Assembly (NCBI RefSeq): GCF_026342735.1
Contig: NZ_JAPEMM010000001.1
Coordinates: 1,240,001 to 1,304,000 of the forward strand
Reading direction: 5' to 3'
DNA length: 64,000 bases
Origin: Streptomyces sp. NBC_00193
Lineage (GTDB): Bacteria; Actinomycetota; Actinomycetes; Streptomycetales; Streptomycetaceae
Numbering within the stretch: position 1 is the first letter of the stretch; each line of letters starts with the position of its first letter. The notes beneath the pieces are model-generated. The model worked only from the letters and a program-made list of their open reading frames with translations, searched no databases and had not been told where the DNA came from. Shown here in pieces: positions 16,639-26,689 of the stretch. Both the position numbers and the translations under genes were made by a program.

Positions 16639-19600
16639 GTGTCGCCACAGTCCCCCAGTAACTCGAGCACCACGACCGAAGCAGGAGAAGGCGGGAAGAA
16701 CCCCGCCCCAGGCTTCGGTGCGAATGAGTGGCTCGTCGACGAGATCTATCAGCAGTACCTCCAGGACCCGAACTCGGTCGACCGGGCCTGGTGGGACTTC
16801 TTCGCCGACTACAAGCCGGGGGGCGCTGTCGCTCCGGTGAAGGCGGATAAGCCCACGGACCGGCCCGCTCCCCCCGCCGCGACGACGACGGACGGCGCCT
16901 CCGCACAGGCCGCCACCCCCGTCACCGCCGCGACTCCGCAGGCTTCCGACGCCGCCGCCACAGGGACGGCGAGCCTCGTGCCCGCCACCCCGGTGGCCGC
17001 GCCCACGACGCCCGTGTCAGCACCTGCCCCTGTACCTGCCACCCCCTCTGGTGCCCCTGCTGTGACTGTCACCTCCCAGGCCCCGGCCGCCGCCGCACCG
17101 GCTGCCGCTGCCCCTCAGGCCCCGGCTCCCGCCGCCGCCCCCGCCTCCGTAGCCCCCCAGAAGGCCGCGCCCGCCACCGAGGCCCCTGCCGGCCCCGAAC
17201 TGGTGACGCTCCGCGGCCCGGCGGCTGCCGTGGTCAAGAACATGAACGCCTCCCTGGAAGTGCCGACGGCCACGTCCGTCCGCGCCGTCCCGGTGAAGCT
17301 GCTGTTCGACAACCGCATCGTCATCAACAACCACCTGAAGCGGGCCCGGGGCGGGAAGATCTCCTTCACCCACCTCATCGGCTACGCGATGGTGCAGGCC
17401 ATCAAGGCCATGCCGTCGATGAACTACTCCTTCGCGGAGAAGGACGGCAAGCCGACCCTGGTCAAGCCGGAGCACATCAACTTCGGCCTCGCGATCGACC
17501 TGGTGAAGCCCAACGGCGACCGCCAGCTCGTCGTCGCCGGCATCAAGAAGGCCGAGACCCTCAACTTCTTCGAGTTCTGGCAGGCCTACGAGGACATCGT
17601 CCGCCGGGCCCGCATCGGCAAGCTGACGATGGACGACTTCACCGGGGTGACGGTCTCCCTCACCAACCCCGGCGGCCTGGGCACCGTCCACTCCGTGCCC
17701 CGCCTGATGCCCGGACAGTCGGTCATCATGGGCGTCGGCTCCATGGACTACCCCGCCGAGTTCCAGGGCACCTCGCAGGACACCCTGAACAAGCTGGGCA
17801 TCTCCAAGGTCATGACCCTGACCTCGACCTACGACCACCGGGTCATCCAGGGCGCGGCCTCCGGCGAGTTCCTGCGCATCGTCGCGAACATGCTGCTCGG
17901 CGAGAGCGGCTTCTACGACGACGTCTTCGAGGCGCTGCGCATCCCGTACGAGCCGGTCCGCTGGCTCCGGGACATCGACGCCTCGCACGACGACGACGTC
18001 ACGAAGGCCGCCCGCGTCTTCGAGCTGATCCACTCCTACCGGGTCCGCGGCCACGTCATGGCCGACACCGACCCGCTGGAGTACAAGCAGCGCAAGCACC
18101 CCGACCTCGACATCACCGAGCACGGCCTCACCCTGTGGGACCTGGAGCGCGAGTTCGCGGTCGGCGGCTTCTCCGGCAAGTCGATGATGAAGCTCCGCGA
18201 CATCCTCGGCGTGCTGCGCGACTCGTACTGCCGCACCACCGGCGTCGAGTTCATGCACATCCAGGACCCGAAGCAGCGCCGCTGGATCCAGGACCGCATC
18301 GAGCGCCCGCACTCCAAGCCGGAGCGCGAGGAGCAGCTGCGGATCCTGCGCCGGCTGAACGCGGCGGAGGCCTTCGAGACCTTCCTGCAGACGAAGTACG
18401 TCGGCCAGAAGCGCTTCTCCCTGGAGGGCGGCGAGTCCGTCATCCCGCTGCTCGACGCCGTCATCGACTCGGCCGCCGAGGCCCGCCTCGAAGAGGTCGC
18501 GATCGGCATGGCCCACCGCGGCCGCCTGAACGTCCTGGCGAACATCGTCGGCAAGTCGTACGCGCAGATCTTCCGCGAGTTCGAGGGCAACCTCGACCCG
18601 AAGTCCATGCACGGCTCCGGCGACGTCAAGTACCACCTGGGCGCCAACGGCACCTTCACGGGCCTGGACGGGGAGCAGATCAAGGTCTCGCTCGTCGCCA
18701 ACCCCTCGCACCTGGAGGCGGTGGACCCGGTCCTGGAGGGCGTGGTCCGCGCCAAGCAGGACATCATCAACAAGGGCGGCACGGACTTCACGGTCCTGCC
18801 CGTCGCCCTGCACGGCGACGCGGCCTTCGCGGGCCAGGGCGTCGTCGCCGAGACGCTGAACATGTCGCAGCTGCGCGGTTACCGCACCGGCGGCACCGTG
18901 CACGTGGTCATCAACAACCAGGTCGGCTTCACCGCCGCCCCGGAGTCCTCGCGTTCCTCGATGTACGCGACCGACGTGGCCCGCATGATCGAGGCGCCGA
19001 TCTTCCACGTGAACGGCGACGACCCGGAGGCCGTGGTCCGCATCGCGCGGCTCGCCTTCGAGTTCCGTCAGGCGTTCAACAAGGACGTGGTCATCGACCT
19101 CATCTGCTACCGCCGCCGCGGTCACAACGAGTCGGACAACCCGGCGTTCACGCAGCCGCTGATGTACGACCTGATCGACAAGAAGCGCTCGGTGCGCAAG
19201 CTGTACACCGAGTCCCTCATCGGTCGCGGCGACATCACCCTGGAAGAGGCGGAGCAGGCGCTCCAGGACTTCCAGGGCCAGCTGGAGAAGGTCTTCGCGG
19301 AGGTCCGCGAGGCCGCCACGCAGCCCGCGGTCACCACGGTGGCGCCCGCCCAGGTCGCGCAGGAGTTCCCGGTCGCCGTGAACACCGCGATCTCCCAGGA
19401 GGTCGTCAAGCGGATCGCCGAGGCCCAGGTCAACATCCCCGACGGCCACACGGTCCACCCGCGCCTGCTGCCGCAGCTGCAGCGCCGCGCGGCGATGATC
19501 GACGACGGCACCATCGACTGGGGCATGGGCGAGACCCTGGCCTTCGGCTCGCTGCTGATGGAGGGCACCCCGGTCCGGCTGTCCGGCCAGGACTCCCGCC

Positions 19601-20577
19601 GCGGCACCTTCGGCCAGCGCCACGCGGTCCTCATCGACCGGGAGACGGGCGAGGACTACACCCCGCTGCTCTACCTGTCGGACGACCAGGCCCGCTACAA
19701 CGTCTACGACTCGCTGCTCTCCGAGTACGCGGCCATGGGCTTCGAGTACGGCTACTCGCTGGCCCGCCCGGACGCACTGGTCCTCTGGGAGGCCCAGTTC
19801 GGTGACTTCGTCAACGGCGCGCAGACCGTCGTCGACGAGTTCATCTCCTCCGCCGAGCAGAAGTGGGGCCAGACGTCCGGCGTCACGCTCCTCCTGCCGC
19901 ACGGCTACGAGGGCCAGGGCCCGGACCACTCCTCCGCCCGCCCGGAGCGCTTCCTGCAGATGTGCGCGCAGGACAACATGACGGTGGCCATGCCCACGCT
20001 CCCGTCGAACTACTTCCACCTGCTGCGCTGGCAGGTCCACAACCCGCACCACAAGCCGCTCATCGTCTTCACCCCGAAGTCGATGCTGCGTCTGAAGGCG
20101 GCGGCGTCGAAGGCGGAGGAGTTCACGACCGGTTCGTTCCGTCCGGTCATCGGCGACACCCGGATCTCCTCCGGAGCCGGCGACCCGAACGAGATCCGCA
20201 AGGTCGTCTTCTGCGCGGGCAAGGTCTACTACGACCTGGAGGCCGAGCGCGAGAAGCGCGGCATCACCGACACGGCGATCATCCGCATCGAGCGCCTCTA
20301 CCCCCTCCCGGGTGCCGAACTCCAGGCGGAGATCGCCAAGTTCCCGAACGCGGCGAAGTACATCTGGGCCCAGGAGGAGCCGGCGAACCAGGGCGCGTGG
20401 CCCTTCATCGCGCTCAACCTGATCGACCACCTCGACCTGGCGGTCGGCGCGGACGTCCCGGCCGGCGAGCGCCTGCGCCGGATCTCCCGCCCGCACGGCT
20501 CGTCCCCGGCGGTCGGCTCGGCCAAGCGCCACCAGGCGGAGCAGCAGCTCCTCCTGAACGAGGTCTTCGAGGCGTAA
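16639..20577 (+). CDS. kgd: Multifunctional 2-oxoglutarate metabolism enzyme (2-oxoglutarate decarboxylase/dehydrogenase E1 with E2-like domain)
   Basis: 1312-residue actinobacterial Kgd/SucA. An N-terminal E1 docking segment '[33 protein letters not shown]' is followed by a 130-residue Ala/Pro linker, an E2-like acyltransferase domain with the catalytic '[11 protein letters not shown]' (His near 399), then the ThDP-dependent E1 ('[15 protein letters not shown]', 'VINNQVGFT', '[23 protein letters not shown]'). It feeds the TCA cycle by oxidising or decarboxylating 2-oxoglutarate, with lipoylated E2/E3 supplied from elsewhere. I prefer GTG 16639 ('SPQSPSNSS'), which has a GGAAGAGGG stretch upstream. 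GTG 16612 would add nine residues and has no SD. Confidence 0.96.
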   Translation: MSPQSPSNSSTTTEAGEGGKNPAPGFGANEWLVDEIYQQYLQDPNSVDRAWWDFFADYKPGGAVAPVKADKPTDRPAPPAATTTDGASAQAATPVTAATPQASDAAATGTASLVPATPVAAPTTPVSAPAPVPATPSGAPAVTVTSQAPAAAAPAAAAPQAPAPAAAPASVAPQKAAPATEAPAGPELVTLRGPAAAVVKNMNASLEVPTATSVRAVPVKLLFDNRIVINNHLKRARGGKISFTHLIGYAMVQAIKAMPSMNYSFAEKDGKPTLVKPEHINFGLAIDLVKPNGDRQLVVAGIKKAETLNFFEFWQAYEDIVRRARIGKLTMDDFTGVTVSLTNPGGLGTVHSVPRLMPGQSVIMGVGSMDYPAEFQGTSQDTLNKLGISKVMTLTSTYDHRVIQGAASGEFLRIVANMLLGESGFYDDVFEALRIPYEPVRWLRDIDASHDDDVTKAARVFELIHSYRVRGHVMADTDPLEYKQRKHPDLDITEHGLTLWDLEREFAVGGFSGKSMMKLRDILGVLRDSYCRTTGVEFMHIQDPKQRRWIQDRIERPHSKPEREEQLRILRRLNAAEAFETFLQTKYVGQKRFSLEGGESVIPLLDAVIDSAAEARLEEVAIGMAHRGRLNVLANIVGKSYAQIFREFEGNLDPKSMHGSGDVKYHLGANGTFTGLDGEQIKVSLVANPSHLEAVDPVLEGVVRAKQDIINKGGTDFTVLPVALHGDAAFAGQGVVAETLNMSQLRGYRTGGTVHVVINNQVGFTAAPESSRSSMYATDVARMIEAPIFHVNGDDPEAVVRIARLAFEFRQAFNKDVVIDLICYRRRGHNESDNPAFTQPLMYDLIDKKRSVRKLYTESLIGRGDITLEEAEQALQDFQGQLEKVFAEVREAATQPAVTTVAPAQVAQEFPVAVNTAISQEVVKRIAEAQVNIPDGHTVHPRLLPQLQRRAAMIDDGTIDWGMGETLAFGSLLMEGTPVRLSGQDSRRGTFGQRHAVLIDRETGEDYTPLLYLSDDQARYNVYDSLLSEYAAMGFEYGYSLARPDALVLWEAQFGDFVNGAQTVVDEFISSAEQKWGQTSGVTLLLPHGYEGQGPDHSSARPERFLQMCAQDNMTVAMPTLPSNYFHLLRWQVHNPHHKPLIVFTPKSMLRLKAAASKAEEFTTGSFRPVIGDTRISSGAGDPNEIRKVVFCAGKVYYDLEAEREKRGITDTAIIRIERLYPLPGAELQAEIAKFPNAAKYIWAQEEPANQGAWPFIALNLIDHLDLAVGADVPAGERLRRISRPHGSSPAVGSAKRHQAEQQLLLNEVFEA

Positions 20578-20590
20578 GCCTCACACCTCC

Positions 20591-20628
20591 CGGAAGGCCC
20601 GGCCCCCCATGGGGGGCCGGGCCTTCCG
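20591..20628. terminator. Terminator of kgd
   Basis: Perfect 18-bp G+C-rich stem (20591-20608 with 20611-20628) and a two-base loop, 14 bp after the kgd stop. Confidence 0.9.
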
Positions 20629-20643
20629 GCGCTTTCAGCCCGT

Positions 20644-20703
20644 CCGGCGTTTGAGGACCGGGTCTGGGCGGAGCCCGGGGAACGGTGGAAGGGCGGGTAG
20701 GGG
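20644..20703 (-). repeat. Dispersed intergenic repeat, modules B and A, copy 2 (inverted)
   Basis: CCGGCGTTTGAG (20644-20655) followed by the reverse of module A (20674-20703), lying between the kgd terminator and the 3' end of the leftward gene. Confidence 0.8.
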
Positions 20704-20729
20704 ACGGCCCCGCGCAGCGGCCCACCCCG

Positions 20730-21956
20730 TCAGCCGGACGCGTACGGGGCCAGGTTCGGGTGCGCCTCGCACCACGCGGCCCGGTCCCGCTCGACCACCC
20801 CGCGGGCGACCGCATAACGAGACCCCGGCGCCGACACCCCGTCCATGGCCCGCTCCGCCGCGGCCATCGCCTCGGCGAACACCCGACCGCCCGGGGTGAG
20901 TTCCGGGCAGGCCAGCAGGACGGGCAGCACCGCCGCCACCTGCGCCCGCACCCGCGCGTGCTGCGCCCACGCCCCCCTGGCCCCGTAGAGCGCCGCGCGC
21001 TGCCAGTAGCCCGCCAGTCCGAGATGCGCGTACGCGCCCCGCAGGAGCCCCTCCAGCGGCCGCGGATCGGTCCTCCAGGGTGCCCAGTACCGTGCGGTGC
21101 GGTCGGCGGTGTGCAGCGGGAGCGCCTCCGTGAGGGCCGCCAGCTTCCCGTGCTGCACTTCGAACACGAGGGTCGCGGCCAGCGCGGGCGGCGGCTGGGC
21201 CCGCGCCAGGACGGAGCCCGCCGCGGCGGGCAGGGTCGCGCCGTAGGACCGGGAGCTGCCGGACAGCGGGACCAGGCAGCGCAGCAGCCTCCCGGCCTCC
21301 TCCGCGCGGGCGGTGTCGTAGCGCCGCAGCAGGCTGAGGGCCCCGGACCACTGGGTGTCCCAGCGCTTGTGCCCCTTGGGGGTGAGCCGGCGGGCGGCGG
21401 GCACCGTCCCGGGGGCGCGGTACGGGTCCAGGTCGTCGAGGGCGGTCCGCCCGTCGGGCAGTGCGTGCAGGGCCAGCGCCTCCGGGTTGCCGGGGTCCCA
21501 GGAGCCCTCGGTGAGGGCGAGCGGGCCGGGCCGGTCCGGGCGCAGCAGTCCGAGGGTGGGCAGGGCGAGGCGTCCGTGCGCGGGCCGCAGCGTGATCTTG
21601 AAGCCGATCCCGGCGCGCAGCGCCGCGGCGGCGGCGAGCGCCCCGAGGTGTCCGAGGTCGGCGGGCGGCCCGTGCCGCGTGCGCAGCCGGCGCAGCGTCT
21701 CCTCGGCCCACACCCCGGTGGCCGGATAGTGCACCACGTCGCTCACCGCACGGGGGTCGCGCCGCCCGGCCTCCTCCAGCAGGGCCCAGCGCTCGGCCGC
21801 CTCCCCGGTGCGGGCGCCGGGCAGTTCCGCGAGCTCCCGCAGCAGCCGCAGCCGCCGGGCCCGCCGTACGCCGCACACCAGCGCGGTCCCCTCGGCGGAC
21901 GGCTCGGTGGAACCGAGGGCCCTCAGCACGCCGTCGCTCGGCTCGGGGTGATCCAT
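20730..21956 (-). CDS. HExxH-family putative peptide-modification protein with a degenerate FExxH motif
   Basis: 408 residues. Resembles the actinobacterial 'HEXXH motif-containing putative peptide modification' family (recently linked to 2-oxoglutarate-dependent peptide beta-hydroxylation): Arg/Leu-rich N-terminal helices, central 'ATLVFEVQHGKLAALTEALPLH', then 'RYWAPWRTDPRPLEGLLRGAYAHLGLAGYW'. The expected HExxH reads FEVQH here (Phe265-Glu266-Val-Gln-His269), so one metal-ligand His is missing. No precursor peptide or radical-SAM gene is adjacent; it sits alone between kgd and DUF6104. ATG 21956 has GGGAGGT five bases upstream. It may be a non-catalytic paralogue. The family call rests on my recall of motifs. 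Confidence 0.7.
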   Translation of the reverse strand: MDHPEPSDGVLRALGSTEPSAEGTALVCGVRRARRLRLLRELAELPGARTGEAAERWALLEEAGRRDPRAVSDVVHYPATGVWAEETLRRLRTRHGPPADLGHLGALAAAAALRAGIGFKITLRPAHGRLALPTLGLLRPDRPGPLALTEGSWDPGNPEALALHALPDGRTALDDLDPYRAPGTVPAARRLTPKGHKRWDTQWSGALSLLRRYDTARAEEAGRLLRCLVPLSGSSRSYGATLPAAAGSVLARAQPPPALAATLVFEVQHGKLAALTEALPLHTADRTARYWAPWRTDPRPLEGLLRGAYAHLGLAGYWQRAALYGARGAWAQHARVRAQVAAVLPVLLACPELTPGGRVFAEAMAAAERAMDGVSAPGSRYAVARGVVERDRAAWCEAHPNLAPYASG

Positions 21957-22101
21957 GCATACCTCCCGCCGCGGACCCTTCATCCCTGCCCTGGGGAGGG
22001 GCTCCGCGAACGGCGGAAAGCGGTCAGGTCCGGGCCCGGCGGGGCGGCGGATTATCCTGACGGGACACACCCGAACACCCGACCACCGCACGGAGCCCGA
22101 C

Positions 22102-22287
22102 TTGTACTTCACCGATCGCGGCATCGAGGAGCTGGAGAAGCGGCGAGGCGAGGAGGAGGTCACCTTCGAGTGGCTCGCCGAGCAGCTGCGCACCTTCGTC
22201 GACCTGAACCCGGACTTCGAGGTCCCGGTGGAACGCCTCGCCACGTGGCTGGCCCGCCTGGACGACGAGGACGAAGACGACGAGTAG
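22102..22287 (+). CDS. DUF6104 small acidic protein
   Basis: 61 residues, very acidic, ending in Asp/Glu repeats ('LDDEDEDDE'); 'YFTDRGIEELEKRRGEE' and 'FEWLAEQLRTFVDLNPDFEVPVERLATWLARL' match the conserved streptomycete DUF6104 family. It starts at TTG 22102 with GGAG six bases upstream; no ATG or GTG fits. Probably cytoplasmic and helical; function unknown. Convergent with sodN, and a strong shared terminator lies between them. Confidence 0.85.
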   Translation: MYFTDRGIEELEKRRGEEEVTFEWLAEQLRTFVDLNPDFEVPVERLATWLARLDDEDEDDE

Positions 22288-22297
22288 CCCGCGGCAC

Positions 22298-22338
22298 GAC
22301 GAAGGGGCCCGACCGCGATGCGGTCGGGCCCCTTCGTC
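22298..22338. terminator. Bidirectional terminator between DUF6104 gene and sodN
   Basis: Perfect 19-bp stem (22298-22316 with 22320-22338), three-base loop, between two convergent genes. Confidence 0.92.
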
Positions 22339-22379
22339 ATCGTCCCGCGGGACAAGGCCGATCAGGCTGGAGAGCCGGA

Positions 22380-22775
22380 TCAGGCGGCCTTGGTCTCCCA
22401 GAAGATGCGGTCGATCTCGGCGATGAGCTCCAGCGCCTTGGCGCCGGTCGCCGGGTCGTTCGACGCCTTGGCGGCCGAGAGGGCCTTCAGGGTGTCGTTG
22501 ACCAGGGTGTGCAGCTGCGGGTACTTCTCGAAGTGCGGCGGCTTGAAGTAGTCGCTCCACAGCACGGAAACGTGGTGCTTCGCGAGCTCGGCGCGCTGCT
22601 CCTTGATGGTGATGGCGCGCGCGCGGAAGTCGGCGTCGTCGTTGGCCTGGTACTTCTCCTGCACGGCCTTGACGGACTCGGCCTCGATGCGGGCCTGGGC
22701 AGGGTCGTACACGCCGCACGGAAGATCGCAGTGGGCGGAGACCTTCGCCTTGGGGGCGAAGAGGCGGGAAAGCAT
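22380..22775 (-). CDS. sodN: Nickel superoxide dismutase
   Basis: 131-residue precursor. A 14-residue propeptide (MLSRLFAPKAKVSA) precedes the Ni-hook HCDLPCGVY: after cleavage His1, Cys2 and Cys6 bind nickel. The rest is the four-helix bundle with the 'QEKYQANDDADFRARAITIKEQRAELAKHH' region. It dismutates superoxide in the cytoplasm as a hexamer. ATG 22775 has AGGAGG-like bases (gaggacaaactcc) upstream. It is divergent from the maturation protease gene sodX, with about 190 bp between them. In streptomycetes expression is nickel-dependent. Confidence 0.98.
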   Translation of the reverse strand: MLSRLFAPKAKVSAHCDLPCGVYDPAQARIEAESVKAVQEKYQANDDADFRARAITIKEQRAELAKHHVSVLWSDYFKPPHFEKYPQLHTLVNDTLKALSAAKASNDPATGAKALELIAEIDRIFWETKAA

Positions 22776-22967
22776 GGAGTTTGTCCTCCTCGTGATCGTC
22801 TTCTCAAGGGGGAGATTACTCCGTGAGAAAGACGATTTCGCGGCCGCCCCCGTGCGGTTGGGACAAAAGTCCAGGGGTGTGCCCGGGCCGGTGACCGAAT
22901 GTACGGAAGAGTGCGGCAGCATGCGGGGGGCACGAAGAGTGGACCAGAGCGGTTACGGAGGTCACGG

Positions 22968-23435
22968 ATGACGGGGAGCACGCGCTCGCGCGGCCGGTCG
23001 CGGGAGTGGGAGTCGCCGTTGAAACGGATCGGGACCGTGGAGGTGAGCGGCCCCTCGATGGCGCCGACCCTGGAGAACGGGGACCAGCTGCTGGTCCGCT
23101 ACGGGGCCCCCGTGCGGCCGGGCCACGTGGTGGTGCTGCGCCACCCGTTCCAGCAGGACCTGCTGGTCGTGAAGCGGGCGGCGGAGCGGCGGCCGGGCGG
23201 CTGGTGGGTGCTGGGAGACAACCCGTACAACGAGACGGGCGACAGCACGGACTACGGGGCGGTCCCCGACGAGCTGGTGCTGGCGACCGCGGTGGTCCGC
23301 TTCCGGCCGCGCCCCCGGCCGGAACACGCGGCGGAGGGTCAGCGCTCGCTGAGGGCGTGGCTCTCCTGGGCTTCCTCGGCGCTGCGCCCGCTGTGGGCGG
23401 ACTCCTCGGCCTCCAGCCGCTTGCGGGCGCGGTAG
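22968..23435 (+). CDS. sodX: Ni-SOD maturation protease (S26 signal-peptidase-like)
   Basis: 155 residues with the S26 order: Ser in 'VEVSGPSMAPTLENGD', Lys in 'DLLVVKRA' and the 'WWVLGDNPYNETGDSTDYG' box. It has no TM anchor, unlike secretory signal peptidases, in keeping with its role of removing the SodN propeptide in the cytoplasm. ATG 22968 has GGAGG seven bases upstream. The 3' end overlaps the 3' end of the convergent CGNR gene by 97 bp. Confidence 0.94.
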   Translation: MTGSTRSRGRSREWESPLKRIGTVEVSGPSMAPTLENGDQLLVRYGAPVRPGHVVVLRHPFQQDLLVVKRAAERRPGGWWVLGDNPYNETGDSTDYGAVPDELVLATAVVRFRPRPRPEHAAEGQRSLRAWLSWASSALRPLWADSSASSRLRAR

Positions 23436-23968
23436 GCGGCGACGTTGGCGCGCGTGGCGCACCGGTCGGAGCAGTACCGCCGGGAGCGGTTGGTGGAGGT
23501 GTCGAGGTAGGCGTTGCGGCAGGGCGGGGCCTGGCAGAGGCCGAGTCGGTCCGGGCCGTGCTCGGTGAGGTGGAAGGCCAGCCCGAAGCACGCGATCGCG
23601 GCGTAGCCGGCGGAGGCGTTGGAGGGGTGGTCGGCCAGGTGGATGTGCCAGTTCGGGCCGCCGTGCTCACCGATCGTCTCGTGCCCCGAGACCTGCGGGC
23701 TGACCGGGAACTCCATGAGCAGGGAGTTCAGCAGGTCCACGGCGAGGACGTGGTCCCCGCCGTCGGCGGCCTCGAAGACGGTGCGCAGCCGGCCGCGGAC
23801 GTTGCGGAAGCGGGTGACGTCACCGTCCGTGACCCGGCGGGCCATCTGGACGCTGGCACCGAAGAGCGCACGGACGGCGTCCACGGAGGTCAGCGAGTCC
23901 TTGTTGCGGGCCGGCTCCTCGGTGTTGACCAGGCGCACGGCGTAGTCCGAGTAATGGGCCAGTTCCAC
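23339..23968 (-). CDS. CGNR zinc-finger (ABATE-domain) regulator
   Basis: 209 residues. N-terminal ABATE domain ('HYSDYAVRLVNTEEPARN...') and C-terminal zinc-finger 'LCQAPPCRNAYLDTSTNRSRRYCSDRCATRANVAAYRARKR' with the CGNR Cys pattern (CATR in place of CGNR) followed by a basic tail, then a polar extension. Predicted DNA-binding regulator; target unknown. Tail-to-tail overlap with sodX of 97 bp means each mRNA is partly antisense to the other. ATG 23968 is the first good start. Confidence 0.9.
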   Translation of the reverse strand: MELAHYSDYAVRLVNTEEPARNKDSLTSVDAVRALFGASVQMARRVTDGDVTRFRNVRGRLRTVFEAADGGDHVLAVDLLNSLLMEFPVSPQVSGHETIGEHGGPNWHIHLADHPSNASAGYAAIACFGLAFHLTEHGPDRLGLCQAPPCRNAYLDTSTNRSRRYCSDRCATRANVAAYRARKRLEAEESAHSGRSAEEAQESHALSER

Positions 23969-24048
23969 TTGTAGTCCTTACGGCTGCGGATTATCGTCTC
24001 GGGTAACGGCTGATACATGTTCGAGGGTATTACGCATGGAGGATTCCC

Positions 24049-24822
24049 GTGGCGGATACGGCGCGCTCTGATACGGCACCGGCCGACTGGCAGGCCTGGC
24101 AGGACAGCTGGGACCGACAGCAGGAGTGGTACATGCCCGACCGCGAGGAGCGGTTCCGGGTGATGCTGGACATGGTGGAGGCGCTGGTCGGCACCGCCCC
24201 CCGGGTGCTCGATCTCGCGTGCGGTACGGGAAGTATCACGGACCGCGTCTTCAAGAGGTTCCCGGAATCCACCAGTACGGGAGTCGATCTCGACCCCGCG
24301 CTGTTGACGATCGCCCGCGGCCACTTCGCCGGCGACTCCCGCGTCACGTTCGTGACCGCCGACCTCAAGGACCCCGACTGGCGCACGGCCCTCCCCCACG
24401 GCTCCTACGACGCCATCCTGACGGCCACCGCCCTGCACTGGCTGCCCAGCGAGGACCTCGCCGTCCTCTACGGACAGCTCGCGCCCCTGCTGCGCACCGG
24501 CGGGGTGTTCATGAACGCCGACCACATGCCCGACCCCGCCACCCCCCGGATCAACGCCGCCGAGCGCGCCCACCGGCACGGCGCCATGGACCGGGCGAAG
24601 GCGGCCGGGGCGCTGGACTGGCGCGAGTGGTGGGAGCTCGCGGCCGCCGACCCCGTGCTCGCCGAGCCGACGAAGGCCCGCTTCGAGATCTACGGCGAGC
24701 ACGCCGACGGCGACACCCCGCCGGAGTCCTGGCACGCGGCCACGCTGCGCGGCGCCGGCTTCTCGGAGGCCCGTACGGTCTGGCGCTCGCCCTCCGACGG
24801 GCTGGTGCTGGCCCTGAAGTAG
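24049..24822 (+). CDS. Class I SAM-dependent methyltransferase
   Basis: 257 residues. SAM-binding motif I 'APRVLDLACGTGSI' (about 54-67), acidic end of beta2 'GVDLDP', 'VTADLKDPDW' and motif 'YDAILTATALHWLP'. GTG 24049 has AGGA some ten bases upstream. The substrate cannot be named; the 'HWLP' pattern resembles small-molecule methyltransferases of the trans-aconitate/ubiquinone-like group. Divergent from the CGNR regulator. Confidence 0.9.
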   Translation: MADTARSDTAPADWQAWQDSWDRQQEWYMPDREERFRVMLDMVEALVGTAPRVLDLACGTGSITDRVFKRFPESTSTGVDLDPALLTIARGHFAGDSRVTFVTADLKDPDWRTALPHGSYDAILTATALHWLPSEDLAVLYGQLAPLLRTGGVFMNADHMPDPATPRINAAERAHRHGAMDRAKAAGALDWREWWELAAADPVLAEPTKARFEIYGEHADGDTPPESWHAATLRGAGFSEARTVWRSPSDGLVLALK

Positions 24823-24849
24823 GCCCCGGGCCGCAGCGCGGGCGGTCGT

Positions 24850-24889
24850 GCGTGAGGGGCGGTACGGATGTCCGTACCGCCCCTCACGC
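24850..24889. terminator. Bidirectional terminator (methyltransferase / ABC ATPase)
   Basis: Perfect 19-bp stem (24850-24868 with 24871-24889), two-base loop, between convergent genes. Confidence 0.92.
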
Positions 24890-24906
24890 GTGGAGCGCCG
24901 CCGCCC

Positions 24907-25670
<764 letters not shown>

Positions 25671-25674
<4 letters not shown>

Positions 25675-26621
25675 TTCGCCACCTCCGTACGGCGGAACAT
25701 GTTCAGGTTGGCCTTGAGCCGCTGGAACGGCGTGGGCGGCAGGGAGCGCAGCGAACCGCGTGCGTAGCGGCGCTCCAGGTAGTACTGGCCGACGCTGAAC
25801 ACGCTGGTCAGGGCCAGGTACCAGATGGAGGCGACGAACAGCATCTCCATGATCGCGCCGGCCGTGGACCCGATGTTCGACGAGGCCCGCAGGAGCTCGG
25901 TGTACTGGACCGCGGACACCAGGGACGAGGTCTTCAGCATGTTGATGAACTCGTTGCCCGACGGCGGGATGATCACGCGCATCGCCTGCGGGAGGACCAC
26001 GCGGCGCATGGTCTGCGTCTGGGTCATGCCCAGCGCGTGCGAGGCCTCGCTCTGGCCCTCGTCGACGGACTGGATGCCCGCACGGACGATCTCCGCCATG
26101 TAGGCGCCCTCGTTCAGGCCCAGCCCCAGGAGGGCGACCATGAACGGGGTCATCAGCTCGACGGTCTCCTGCTTGTAGATCGGGCCGAGGTTCACGTACT
26201 GGAAGATCAGCGACAGGTTGAACCACACCAGCAGCTGTACGTAGACCGGGGTACCGCGGAAGAACCAGATGTAGAGCCAGGCGACGGTGTTGGTCACCGG
26301 GTTCTTCGAAAGCCGCATGACCGCGAAGAGGATGCCGAGCACGAGGCCCAGGGCCATCGCGGACACGCTGATGATCACGGTGTTGCCGAGGCCGGCGATG
26401 ATCGAGGGGTCGAAGAGCTTGTCCCCGACCGTCTTCCAGATCACGTTGCCCTGCGAGAAGGCGTAAATCAGCCAGCCCAGCAGGACGACGACCACGGCGC
26501 CGCTGACCCAGCGGCCGTAATGCCGCACGGGGATTGCCTTGATGGCCTCGTACGGGGTACCCGAGGCGCCGGGCCCGGCCGGCGGGGTCGCCGCCGGATC
26601 CTTGTCGATCTTGTCAGTCAC
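25671..26621 (-). CDS. Polar amino-acid ABC transporter, permease subunit
   Basis: 316 residues. Cytoplasmic N-terminus rich in Pro/Ala, first TM '[17 protein letters not shown]', then the HisM/GlnP permease domain with '[22 protein letters not shown]' and the EAA loop '[29 protein letters not shown]'. A single permease with no second one nearby suggests a homodimer. '[12 protein letters not shown]' is typical of this family. Middle gene of the operon, separated from the binding-protein gene by a strong hairpin. Confidence 0.94.
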
Positions 26622-26654
26622 AATGACTGCCCTTCAGTGGAGCTCAGGAACCAG

Positions 26655-26682
26655 GGTCCGGGGGCGCGGGCGCCCCCGGACC
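26655..26682 (-). terminator. Intercistronic hairpin after the amino-acid binding-protein gene
   Basis: Perfect 13-bp stem (26655-26667 with 26670-26682), two-base loop, between the binding-protein stop and the permease start. Position suggests partial termination or mRNA 3'-end protection so that binding protein exceeds permease. Confidence 0.75.
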
Positions 26683-26689
26683 GCACGGG

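Noticed and set aside
17017..20532. 1171-codon minus-strand frame opposite kgd
   Set aside because: Antisense shadow of kgd typical of high-GC DNA; low-complexity Arg/Asp/Val/Gly composition.
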